Assembly (NCBI RefSeq): GCF_028863665.1
Contig: NZ_JARBFX010000001.1
Location: forward strand, 372,001 to 436,000
Length of the DNA: 64,000 nucleotides
Direction: 5' to 3'
Source of the DNA: Aquabacter sediminis
Lineage (GTDB): Bacteria > Pseudomonadota > Alphaproteobacteria > Rhizobiales > Xanthobacteraceae
The notes under the pieces: model-generated
Databases searched by the model: none
Told to the model about the DNA's origin: nothing
The model's input: only the letters and a program-made list of their open reading frames with translations
Program-made: the position numbers and the translations under genes
Shown: positions 55,675 to 64,000 of the stretch, one piece after another
Numbering within the stretch: the stretch's first letter is position 1
Layout of the letters: each line of letters starts with the position of its first letter

Positions 55675-56073
55675 ATGTCCATGTCCCACAAGGTCGGTCC
55701 GCCTTCCATTCTGCGCCTGCGGGCGGGCTTTTTGCTGCTCGCCACGGTCTCCCTTTTTTCCATCTCGGCCGGCCGCTTCGCCGCCGTAACCTTCGGGCTC
55801 GGCTGGGTGTGGGGCCTCGTGCTGGTGCTGGCGGTGCTGGTGCTGCTCGCCTTTGCCATCTGGCGGCTCACCCGCAAGGTCTATCTCATCATCGCCGCCG
55901 CCGTGACGGCGCTCACCACTTATTTCGCCTATGACTTCCTGCAAGGCGCGCTGGGGCTTTCCTCGACCACCGCGCTGGTCCTCTCGCTCGTGCCCCTGGT
56001 GGTGGTCGGCGCAGCCTTCTGGGATTTCCTGCGCCTGAAGGAAGAGATCCGGCGCTGGCTCAACAGCCGCTGA
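55675..56073 (+). CDS. Small integral membrane protein, unknown
   Basis: A 132-residue protein from ATG 55675 behind GGGGGAG. It has four hydrophobic segments, at about residues 16-32, 40-64, 70-90 and 96-115, and a basic C-terminal tail (LRLKEEIRRWLNSR). I recognise no family. Nothing else in the neighbourhood indicates a function. Confidence 0.75.
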   Translation: MSMSHKVGPPSILRLRAGFLLLATVSLFSISAGRFAAVTFGLGWVWGLVLVLAVLVLLAFAIWRLTRKVYLIIAAAVTALTTYFAYDFLQGALGLSSTTALVLSLVPLVVVGAAFWDFLRLKEEIRRWLNSR

Positions 56074-56231
56074 AGGCTCCGGGCGCGCCGTCGTTATGGG
56101 TCTGGAACCCGGAGGCCCCATAGGCGGTTCCAGTTGCGATCCGTCCCTGCCTGGGATCTGCCGCAACGAGGCCATGCGCCGCGTCCGGCGGCGCCCCGGC
56201 GGCGTCCGGCGGATGAGCCCGGAGAGCGCCC

Positions 56232-56441
56232 ATGCTGAAATACGCCGTCATTTTCCTGATCATCTCGGTCATTGCCGGCGCACTCGGCTTCATGAACATC
56301 TCCGCCTTGGCGCGGCGCATCTCCCTGATCCTGTTCGGGCTTTTCCTCGGCCTCGCCCTGCTCGTCCTGATGTTCTTCCTGCTTCTCGACAAGGTCACCG
56401 ACCAGCAGGCCCTCCTGATCTTCCTGCCGCACGTCGTGTGA
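56232..56441 (+). CDS. Small membrane protein, DUF1328-like
   Basis: A 69-residue protein from ATG 56232 with a GGAGAG site. Two membrane helices (LKYAVIFLIISVIAGALGF and ISLILFGLFLGLALLVLMFF) resemble the DUF1328/YtjA pattern of small stress-associated membrane proteins, with a longer C-terminal tail than usual. Assignment to that family is tentative. Confidence 0.68.
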   Translation: MLKYAVIFLIISVIAGALGFMNISALARRISLILFGLFLGLALLVLMFFLLLDKVTDQQALLIFLPHVV

Positions 56442-56604
56442 GGACTCCACGGCCAGCCTGCTCCTTACGCTGCGGCGGTTCGTGACCGGATGCCGCAACG
56501 CAGCGGCCCGGTGGATAATCAGTTGAGCGGCGCCCGTCCTCGCAATAGCCTGACCGTGGCGAAGCCGGTTAACGGCTATCGTGGACCTTCTAGAGGAGCC
56601 TCAC

Positions 56605-57711
56605 ATGCGTCGCCTCGCCCTCCTGGCCGCGCTCGGCACGATCGCCTTCGGCGCCGTGCCCGCGCTTGCCCAGCAAAAGGTGGTGAACGTCTATAACTGG
56701 TCCGACTATATCGACGAGTCGGTGATCGAGGAGTTCACCAAGGAAACCGGGATCAAGGTTCGCTACGACGTTTTCGACAGCAACGAGGTGCTGGAGACCA
56801 AGCTGCTCGCCGGCAAGACCGGCTATGACGTGGTGGTCCCCACCGGCTCGTTCCTGCAGCGCCAGATCAAGGCGGGCGTGTTCCAGAAGCTGGACAAGTC
56901 CAAGCTCCCGAACCTGCAATATGCGTGGCCGGAAATCACCAAGCGCCTGGCCGTCTACGATCCCGGCAACGAATATGCCGTGAACTATATGTGGGGCACC
57001 ACGGGCATCGGCTATAATGTCGACGCGGTGAAGGCGCGCCTCGGCGACCTTCCCATGAACACCTGGGACATCGTCTTCAAGCCGGAGAACCTCTCCAAGC
57101 TGAAGGATTGCGGCGTCTATATGCTGGATGGCCCGGAGGAGGTGATCCCCTCTGCGCTGCGCTATCTCGGGCTCAACCCCGATTCCAAGGATCCCGCGGA
57201 CATCGCCAAGGCCGGCGAGCTGCTCATGAAGATCCGGCCGTTCATCCGCAAGTTCGATTCCTCGGGCTATATCAACGCGCTGGCGCGCGGCGACATCTGT
57301 CTGGCGGTGGGCTGGTCGGGCGACGTGTTCCAGGCCAAGACCCGCGCCGAGGAAGCCGCCAAGAAGACCAAGAAGAAGCCGGTCAACATCGCCTACGCCA
57401 TCCCGAAGGAAGGCGCGCTGATGTGGTTCGACAACTTCGCCATCCCCAAGGATGCGAAGAATGTGGACGAGGCCCTGGCCTTCATCAACTACATGAACAA
57501 GCCGGAAGTGGCGGCCAAGAACTCCAACTATATCTCTTATGCGAACGGCAATCTGGCCTCGCAGAAGTTCATCGACAAGGACATCCTGGACAACCCGTCC
57601 ATCTATCCCAATGCGGAGACGATGGGCCTCCTGTTCACGGTGACCACCTATCCCCAGGACGTGCAGCGCGTGGTCACCAAGACCTGGACCTCGTTCAAGC
57701 GCGGCAAGTGA
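56605..57711 (+). CDS. potF: Polyamine-binding periplasmic protein (PotF/PotD type)
   Basis: A 368-residue solute-binding protein with a Sec signal peptide (cleavage after ALAQ near residue 23). The mature protein begins VVNVYNWSDYIDES, the PotF/PotD hallmark, and contains the conserved FDSNEVLETKLLAGK, TGYDVVVPTG, WGTTGIGYNV and DNFAIPKDA. It should capture putrescine or spermidine for an ABC importer. No ATPase or permease gene is adjacent, which is unusual. AGAGGAG precedes ATG 56605. A terminator lies at 57752. Confidence 0.93.
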   Translation: MRRLALLAALGTIAFGAVPALAQQKVVNVYNWSDYIDESVIEEFTKETGIKVRYDVFDSNEVLETKLLAGKTGYDVVVPTGSFLQRQIKAGVFQKLDKSKLPNLQYAWPEITKRLAVYDPGNEYAVNYMWGTTGIGYNVDAVKARLGDLPMNTWDIVFKPENLSKLKDCGVYMLDGPEEVIPSALRYLGLNPDSKDPADIAKAGELLMKIRPFIRKFDSSGYINALARGDICLAVGWSGDVFQAKTRAEEAAKKTKKKPVNIAYAIPKEGALMWFDNFAIPKDAKNVDEALAFINYMNKPEVAAKNSNYISYANGNLASQKFIDKDILDNPSIYPNAETMGLLFTVTTYPQDVQRVVTKTWTSFKRGK

Positions 57712-57751
57712 TGTGAGGCAAGCCGGCGCCGGGCATCCGGCGCCGGACCAG

Positions 57752-57791
57752 AAAAAGGGCCCCGCCGGCGTTCCGCGCGGGGCCTTTTCTA
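57752..57791 (+). terminator. Bidirectional terminator after potF
   Basis: AAAAAGGGCCCCGC pairs with GCGGGGCCTTTT around a short loop, with a T-rich tail. It lies 41 bases after the stop and can also serve the convergent rnhA operon ending at 57827. Confidence 0.88.
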
Positions 57792-57826
57792 TTTTCAGGA
57801 CACGAAGATCCCGCCGGTCGATCCGT

Positions 57827-58276
57827 TCAAGCCCGCCGCACCTTGAACGGCGCCATGCCGGCGCGGGCCAGTTCGTCGGCCCGCTCATTCAGCTCGTTGC
57901 CCGCATGGCCCTTCACCCAGTGCCAGGCCACCTCATGGCGAGCGATGGCGGCGTCGAGCCGCTCCCACAGGTCCTGGTTTTTCACCGGCTTCTTGTCCGC
58001 CGTGCGCCAGCCATTGCGCTTCCAGCCGAACATCCACTTGGTGACGCCGTTGCGCAGGTACTCGCTGTCGGTGTGGAGGTCCACCGCGCACGGCTTCTTC
58101 AGCGCCTCCAGCGCGCTGATGGCGGCGAGCAGCTCCATGCGGTTGTTGGTGGTGAGCCCCTCCCCGCCGGACAATTCCTTTTCATGGGCGCCCGCCCGCA
58201 GGATGGCACCCCAGCCGCCCGGCCCCGGATTGCCCGAGCAGGCGCCATCGGTCCAGATTTCCACGCGCGCGCTCAT
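57827..58276 (-). CDS. rnhA: Ribonuclease HI
   Basis: RNase HI cleaves the RNA strand of RNA-DNA hybrids. The 149-residue protein has the complete catalytic set: Asp in [16 protein letters not shown], Glu in [10 protein letters not shown], Asp in [11 protein letters not shown] and the last Asp in NERADELA. It overlaps the upstream thrB by 4 bases and is third in the ispH-thrB-rnhA operon common in Alphaproteobacteria. Confidence 0.97.
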   Translation of the reverse strand: MSARVEIWTDGACSGNPGPGGWGAILRAGAHEKELSGGEGLTTNNRMELLAAISALEALKKPCAVDLHTDSEYLRNGVTKWMFGWKRNGWRTADKKPVKNQDLWERLDAAIARHEVAWHWVKGHAGNELNERADELARAGMAPFKVRRA

Positions 58277-59238
58277 GCGCCGAGCCCATAGTCGCGGGCA
58301 CTGTCGATGGTGCGGTGGAAGCGCAGCTTGCGCAGATATTCCTTGGGATCCTTCGGCCGCACGAGCGCACCGGGGGGCACGTTCAGCCAGTCCACCAGCC
58401 GGGTGAGCAGGAAGCGCAGCGCCGACCCGCGGGCAAGGCGCGGCAGGGCTTCCCCTTCCTCCAGGCTCAGCGGGCGGATCTTTTCATAGCCCTGCAGCAG
58501 CGCCCGGCCCTTGGTGGCATTGTAGGACCCATCCTCCTCGAAGCACCAGGCATTCAGGCAGATGGCCACGTCATAGGCCAGGAGGTCGGTGCAGGCGAAG
58601 TAGAAGTCGATGATGCCGGAGAGGCTGTCCTCGAGGAAGAAGGCATTGTCCGGGAACAGGTCCGCATGGATGACGCCGGAGGGCAGGTCGCACGGCCATT
58701 GCACCTCCAGGTCCGCAAGCTCCGCCGCGATGGTCTCGTCGAGCCCGGGCGCCACCGTGTCGGCGCGTCCGTCAGCGGCCACGTAAAGCGGCCGCCAGCC
58801 GGGCACGGACAGGGCATTCACCCGCCGCATGGGAAAATCCGCGCCTGCCAGGTGCAGCCGCGCCAGCCCCTCGCCCAGTTGCGCGCAATGCACCACGGCC
58901 GGCCGGCGCACGGAGACGCCGGGCAGGAAGGTGACGATGGCGGCGGGCCGCCCCGCCAGTTCGCCCAGCATCGCCCCATCCCGCGCCGCCACCGGTTGCG
59001 GGCAGGACAGGCCGTGCGCGGCCAGATGCTGCATGAGACCTAAGAAGAAGGGCAGGTCCTCAGGCGCCACACGCTTTTCATAGAGCGTGAGGATGAAGGT
59101 GCCGGAAGAGGTCTGGATCAGGAAGTTGGAATTCTCCACCCCCTCGGCGATGCCGTGAAAGGACACGAGTGTCCCGATGTCATAGCGCGCCAGAAACTGC
59201 TCCAGATGGGGAGCGGACACATCGGTATAGACGGCCAC
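58273..59238 (-). CDS. thrB: Homoserine kinase, ThrB type II (APH fold)
   Basis: A 321-residue homoserine kinase of the aminoglycoside-phosphotransferase-like fold, used for threonine synthesis in Alphaproteobacteria instead of the GHMP-type ThrB. Motifs are [11 protein letters not shown] for the nucleotide loop, the catalytic [10 protein letters not shown] and the metal-binding SGIIDFYF. It begins 3 bases after the ispH stop and overlaps rnhA. Confidence 0.95.
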   Translation of the reverse strand: MAVYTDVSAPHLEQFLARYDIGTLVSFHGIAEGVENSNFLIQTSSGTFILTLYEKRVAPEDLPFFLGLMQHLAAHGLSCPQPVAARDGAMLGELAGRPAAIVTFLPGVSVRRPAVVHCAQLGEGLARLHLAGADFPMRRVNALSVPGWRPLYVAADGRADTVAPGLDETIAAELADLEVQWPCDLPSGVIHADLFPDNAFFLEDSLSGIIDFYFACTDLLAYDVAICLNAWCFEEDGSYNATKGRALLQGYEKIRPLSLEEGEALPRLARGSALRFLLTRLVDWLNVPPGALVRPKDPKEYLRKLRFHRTIDSARDYGLGA

Positions 59239-59241
59239 CTT

Positions 59242-60249
59242 TTACTCCGCGGCGTCGGGACGAAGGGCCCGGGGCAAGGGGAAGAACACATCCTCCTCGG
59301 CCGCGGTCACGGTTTCCACCTCCAGCGCGTAACGCGCGGCGAAGGCGTCGAGGATCTCCTCCACCAGCACTTCCGGCGCCGAGGCGCCGGCGGTGACGCC
59401 CAGCGAGGTGATGCGGTCGAACAGCGACCAGTCGATGTCGCCGGCCCGCTGCACCAGGACTGCCACGGGGCATCCGGCCCGCTCCGCCGCCTCGCGCAGG
59501 CGCTGGGAATTGGAGGAATTGGGCGCGCCCACCACCACCATGGCATCGACCCGCGGCGCCACCTTCTTCACCGCTTCCTGGCGGTTGGTGGTGGCATAGC
59601 AGATGTCTTCCTTGTGGGGCGCCGCCATGGCGGGGAAGCGCTCCCGCAGGATGGCAACGATTTCCGCCGTGTCGTCCAGCGAGAGGGTGGTCTGCGTCAC
59701 ATAGGCCAGGTTCGCCGGGTCCTTCGGCGTCACCCGCCGGGCGTCCTCGGCGGTCTCGATGAGCGTAACGGCGCCCTCGGGCAGCTGGCCCATGGTGCCG
59801 ATCACCTCGGGATGGCGGGCATGACCGATGAGCAGGATGTCCCGGCCCTTGCGATGGTGCACCTGGGCTTCCCGGTGCACCTTGGTCACCAGCGGGCAGG
59901 TGGCGTCGATGGCGAACATGTTGCGCGCTGCCGCATCCTCCGGCACCGATCGGGGCACGCCATGGGCGGAGAAGATGACGGGCGCATCGCCGGCCGGCAC
60001 CTCGTCCAGCTCTTCCACGAACACCGCACCCTTGCGCTTCAGGCTCTCCACCACATAGCGGTTATGGACGATCTCATGGCGCACATAGACGGGCGGCCCA
60101 TAAAGGGTGAGCGCCTGTTCCACCGCATCGATGGCGCGCACCACGCCCGCGCAGAATCCGCGCGGGGCGCACAAGAGCACGCGCAAGGGGGGCAGGCCGC
60201 CCGCGGGGGCGCCGCCGGGGGGCATGGACGAAAGATCGGAGCCGCTCAT
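59242..60249 (-). CDS. ispH: 4-hydroxy-3-methylbut-2-enyl diphosphate reductase IspH
   Basis: IspH is the final iron-sulfur enzyme of the MEP isoprenoid pathway and makes IPP and DMAPP. The cluster-binding cysteines are visible in [11 protein letters not shown] and DATCPLV, the third in AERAGCP, and the active-site segment in [10 protein letters not shown]. The preferred ATG 60249 gives 335 residues; ATG 60276 and 60225 are alternatives. It is first in the ispH-thrB-rnhA operon. Confidence 0.97.
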   Translation of the reverse strand: MSGSDLSSMPPGGAPAGGLPPLRVLLCAPRGFCAGVVRAIDAVEQALTLYGPPVYVRHEIVHNRYVVESLKRKGAVFVEELDEVPAGDAPVIFSAHGVPRSVPEDAAARNMFAIDATCPLVTKVHREAQVHHRKGRDILLIGHARHPEVIGTMGQLPEGAVTLIETAEDARRVTPKDPANLAYVTQTTLSLDDTAEIVAILRERFPAMAAPHKEDICYATTNRQEAVKKVAPRVDAMVVVGAPNSSNSQRLREAAERAGCPVAVLVQRAGDIDWSLFDRITSLGVTAGASAPEVLVEEILDAFAARYALEVETVTAAEEDVFFPLPRALRPDAAE

Positions 60250-60487
60250 GGGCCCATGAATGGGCGCGGCCGGCAAGGGGTGTCAAGAGCCGCCATGGCT
60301 TCTCCCGTCCTCCGCCGCGCCTGGCTTGCGCGCGCAAACGCCAATGCCCATTTGCATAAAGGTCCGGTCCCAAGTATGGTTCAAGCATCCCGGACATTTT
60401 GAGATCCGCGGTTCGCCCCCACGGCGGGAGCGAGCGCAAGACCCTTATGTCCGCCGCCCAGAACAAGAGAACGCCGAGAGGCTCCCC

Positions 60488-61174
60488 ATGTCGAACACCC
60501 CTTTGATGCCGAAGGCGACCGCCGTGTGGCTGGTCGAGAACACCGCGCTCACGTTCGAGCAGATCGGTGACTTCTGCAAACTGCACCCGCTCGAGGTGAA
60601 GGGCATCGCCGACGGGGAAGTGGCGCAGGGAATCAAGGGGCTCGACCCCATCTCCACCGGCCAGCTCTCCCGCGATGAGATTTCGCTGGCCGAGAAGGAC
60701 CAGAACCGCCGCCTGCGGCTGCTGGAATCCAAGGTCCGCCTGCCGGAGAAGAAGACCCGCAAGGGCCCGCGCTATACCCCGGTCTCCCGCCGCCATGACC
60801 GGCCGAACGCGATCCTGTGGCTCACCCGCAACCATCCCGAGCTGAAGGACGCGCAGATCATCCGCCTGGTGGGCACCACCAAGTCGACGATCCAGTCCAT
60901 CCGCGAGCGCACCCACTGGAACTCGGCGCAGCTGGCCCCCATGGACCCGGTGACGCTGGGCCTGTGCAGCCAGATCGACCTGGACATGGAAGTGCAGCGC
61001 TCCGCCAAGGACCGCCCCGCCAACATGGCCCACGAGGACAAGGGCGAGACCCTGCTGCCGGCGGATGTCACCACCCGCTATGACGAGCCCGCGCCCAGCC
61101 GCAAGGAAAACCTCGACCTCGAGACCGTCTTCGCCAAGCTCGGCGGCTCCAAGAAGGGCGAAGACGAAGGGTGA
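60488..61174 (+). CDS. trcR: Cell-cycle transcriptional regulator TrcR (DUF1013)
   Basis: A 228-residue DUF1013 protein, conserved across Alphaproteobacteria. The opening MSNTPLMPKATAVWLVENTA and the helix-turn-helix-like regions LTFEQIGDFCKLHPLEVKGI and LKDAQIIRLVGTTKSTIQSI are diagnostic. In Caulobacter, TrcR affects expression of the master regulator ctrA. The start at 60488 is set by the family opening; frames extending to 60260 are rejected. Confidence 0.92.
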   Translation: MSNTPLMPKATAVWLVENTALTFEQIGDFCKLHPLEVKGIADGEVAQGIKGLDPISTGQLSRDEISLAEKDQNRRLRLLESKVRLPEKKTRKGPRYTPVSRRHDRPNAILWLTRNHPELKDAQIIRLVGTTKSTIQSIRERTHWNSAQLAPMDPVTLGLCSQIDLDMEVQRSAKDRPANMAHEDKGETLLPADVTTRYDEPAPSRKENLDLETVFAKLGGSKKGEDEG

Positions 61175-61231
61175 AGATGAAGGGCGAGGCGTGAGGGTCA
61201 CCTCCCCCGGCCTTTTTCGTCGTTAAGGTGC

Positions 61232-61259
61232 AACGCCCCGCCCCCCGGCGGGGCGTTTT
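61232..61259. terminator. Bidirectional terminator between trcR and eno
   Basis: AACGCCCCGCC pairs perfectly with GGCGGGGCGTT around a CCCC loop, followed by TT. It lies between convergent genes ending at 61174 and 61335 and can act for both. Confidence 0.88.
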
Positions 61260-61334
61260 GCATTTCAGCGGCCTCAAACGAAAGAAGCCGGACCTTTCGG
61301 CCCGGCTTCCTCCCACGTCCGAAAAACCAAACGC

Positions 61335-62690
<1,356 letters not shown>

Positions 62691-62803
62691 CTAGCGCGTG
62701 CGGCGCGGAATGCGAAGAGGGCGCGGCAGCGGCACGGTGCCATTTGGGCTATGGTCCGCGCCGAACCGCCCGCAATGCCGGGCCAGACCCTGAAGGACGC
62801 CTC

Positions 62804-63256
62804 ATGACGCAAGACGAGCTGCAGCTCGGCCGGCAGACCGCCCTGCCCGATAATCCAGACACCGCCACCCTCGACCGCGTGCCCAATCCGCATGTGGACA
62901 CCGATTATGTGGCCCGCTTCACCTGCCCGGAATTCACCTCGCTGTGCCCCGTCACCGGCCAGCCGGACTTCGCGCACCTGGTCATCGACTACGTGCCGGA
63001 CCTTTATCTGGTGGAATCCAAGTCGCTGAAGCTCTACCTCGCCGCCTTCCGCAACCACGGCGCCTTCCATGAGGACTGCACGGTGGCCATCGGCAAGCGC
63101 CTGGTGCAGCTTTTGCAGCCCCGCTATCTGCGTATCGCCGGCTATTGGTATCCGCGGGGGGGCATCCCCATCGACGTTTTCTGGCAGACTGGCACACTGC
63201 CGGCCGGCGCGTGGCTGCCGGACACCGGCGTCGCCCCCTATCGCGGGCGGGGCTGA
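62804..63256 (+). CDS. queF: NADPH-dependent 7-cyano-7-deazaguanine reductase QueF
   Basis: QueF makes preQ1 for queuosine tRNA modification. The 150-residue unimodular protein has the catalytic Cys in [14 protein letters not shown], the motif [16 protein letters not shown] with substrate-binding Glu and Ser, and [17 protein letters not shown] site precedes ATG 62804 by about 8 bases. No other queuosine genes are in view. The next gene starts 54 bases downstream. Confidence 0.97.
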   Translation: MTQDELQLGRQTALPDNPDTATLDRVPNPHVDTDYVARFTCPEFTSLCPVTGQPDFAHLVIDYVPDLYLVESKSLKLYLAAFRNHGAFHEDCTVAIGKRLVQLLQPRYLRIAGYWYPRGGIPIDVFWQTGTLPAGAWLPDTGVAPYRGRG

Positions 63257-63310
63257 GGCAGGCGAGCCACCAAAAGGCCCACAAGCAGAGGCTCCAACAG
63301 GGAGAGGCAG

Positions 63311-64000
63311 ATGGCCAGGCTGATCGTCACCAACGGGGATTCCGCCGCCGCCAACATTCGCAGTGGCGGCGTCTCCGGCCGGGTGCTGGAATGGCGCGAC
63401 GTGCTCCATGACGGCCCGGTGCCGGGACTGGAAAGCCTCGAACTGGTGTCGGACGTGCGGGCGGATTATCTCGCCGCTGTCTTCGGCCTCGACTTTGCCG
63501 ATGTGCGCGGCGACTTCGCCGCGCGCGACGGGCTCATCACCGCCCACATCGCCTATAGCGATGTGGAATTGTGGTTCGAGCACGACCTGTTCGACCAGCT
63601 TCAGCTGGTGCAGCTGCTCGCCTTCTTCGCCCGCGAGCCCGAGCGGGTGGGCCTCAAGCTGATGCAGGCGGACACGTATCTGGGCGCCCTTTCGCACGAG
63701 GCGGCCGCCGCCCTTGCCCCAGGCGCTGTCCCCGTCACCACGGTGCAACTGGAGGCCGGACGCGCCACCTGGGCGGTGGTGACGGCGGACACGCCGGAGG
63801 GCATCGCGGCTCTCGCGGAGGCGCCGGTTCCGGACCTGCCCTTCCTCGCCCCTTCGCTGCGGCGCTGGCTGGAGGAACTGCCCGCCCCGGCCTCCGGGCT
63901 CTCGCTGACACAGGAGCGGGCACTTCAGGCCCTTGCCGAGGGGCCGATGATCGTCGGCCGCCTGTTCGGCGCGGTGACCGAGCAGGACGAGGCCAAGTTT
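63311..64000 (+). CDS. DUF1835-domain protein (partial, cut by window end)
   Basis: The frame is open from ATG 63311, behind GGGAGAGG, to the window end, giving 230 codons with no stop. The N-terminus MARLIVTNGDSAAANIR, then VLEWRDVLHDGPVPG and ELWFEHDLFDQLQLVQLL, match DUF1835. The function is unknown; the family is often encoded singly in Proteobacteria. The C-terminal part lies outside the window. Confidence 0.8.
   Translation, partial: MARLIVTNGDSAAANIRSGGVSGRVLEWRDVLHDGPVPGLESLELVSDVRADYLAAVFGLDFADVRGDFAARDGLITAHIAYSDVELWFEHDLFDQLQLVQLLAFFAREPERVGLKLMQADTYLGALSHEAAAALAPGAVPVTTVQLEAGRATWAVVTADTPEGIAALAEAPVPDLPFLAPSLRRWLEELPAPASGLSLTQERALQALAEGPMIVGRLFGAVTEQDEAKF

Noticed and set aside
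59155-60402. 415-residue plus-strand frame opposite ispH/thrB
   Set aside because: It is antisense to two core metabolic genes in a conserved operon; composition is that of a shadow frame.

Overview
The window is high-GC DNA packed with genes. It looks like an alphaproteobacterium of the Hyphomicrobiales, with Xanthobacteraceae (Xanthobacter/Azorhizobium-like) as my best guess. That placement rests on recognised families: a TrcR/DUF1013 cell-cycle regulator, the ispH-thrB-rnhA gene order, and a type VI secretion locus in the rhizobial 'imp' order. No rRNA, tRNA, CRISPR array or insertion sequence was recognised.

Region 1 (1-29935) is a complete type VI secretion system (T6SS). It opens with the tail of an unknown gene and a ParA/MinD-like ATPase. 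The lipoprotein gene tssJ is on the minus strand, divergent from tssH (clpV). On the plus strand follow a PAAR tip protein, a zinc-ribbon methyltransferase, an unrecognised 800-residue protein, hcp, vgrG, a small conserved protein, an FHA-domain protein, tssK, tssL (with an OmpA-like domain), tssM, tssA, tssB, tssC, a second tssC-like gene, tagJ, tssE, tssF, tssG and a large bidomain methyltransferase. All 13 core tss genes plus PAAR are present: membrane complex JLM, baseplate EFGK, sheath BC, tube Hcp, spike VgrG/PAAR, cap A and recycling ATPase H. Most neighbours overlap or lie within 40 bases, so long cotranscripts are likely. Larger breaks at about 5.9, 8.45, 9.1, 14.2 and 19.4 kb could hold internal promoters. 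The least explained parts are the 800-residue protein, the small protein after vgrG, the ParA-like ATPase and the two methyltransferases.

Region 2 (29936-36500) holds thiC under a TPP riboswitch with a visible ribosome-site-sequestering hairpin, then a class B DnaJ co-chaperone and a lipoprotein on the minus strand, pdxH, an SDR oxidoreductase, corA and a small hypothetical gene.

Region 3 (36500-45900) holds an L,D-transpeptidase lipoprotein convergent with an extensin-like protein that carries a peptidoglycan-peptidase signature, a HAD phosphatase, a DUF1499 membrane protein, a GGEEF diguanylate cyclase, an HPP membrane protein, a ClC antiporter and a BacA/BclA-like ABC exporter or importer half.

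Region 4 (45900-64000) is mostly core metabolism and envelope: divergent acyl-CoA and propionyl-CoA ligases, an MBL hydrolase, a glycosyltransferase/ChbG-type deacetylase pair, a universal stress protein, a lipid kinase, two small membrane proteins, an unaccompanied PotF-like polyamine-binding protein, ispH-thrB-rnhA, trcR, eno, queF and a DUF1835 gene cut by the window end.

All calls come from reading the sequence and recalled family knowledge; no database search was run.
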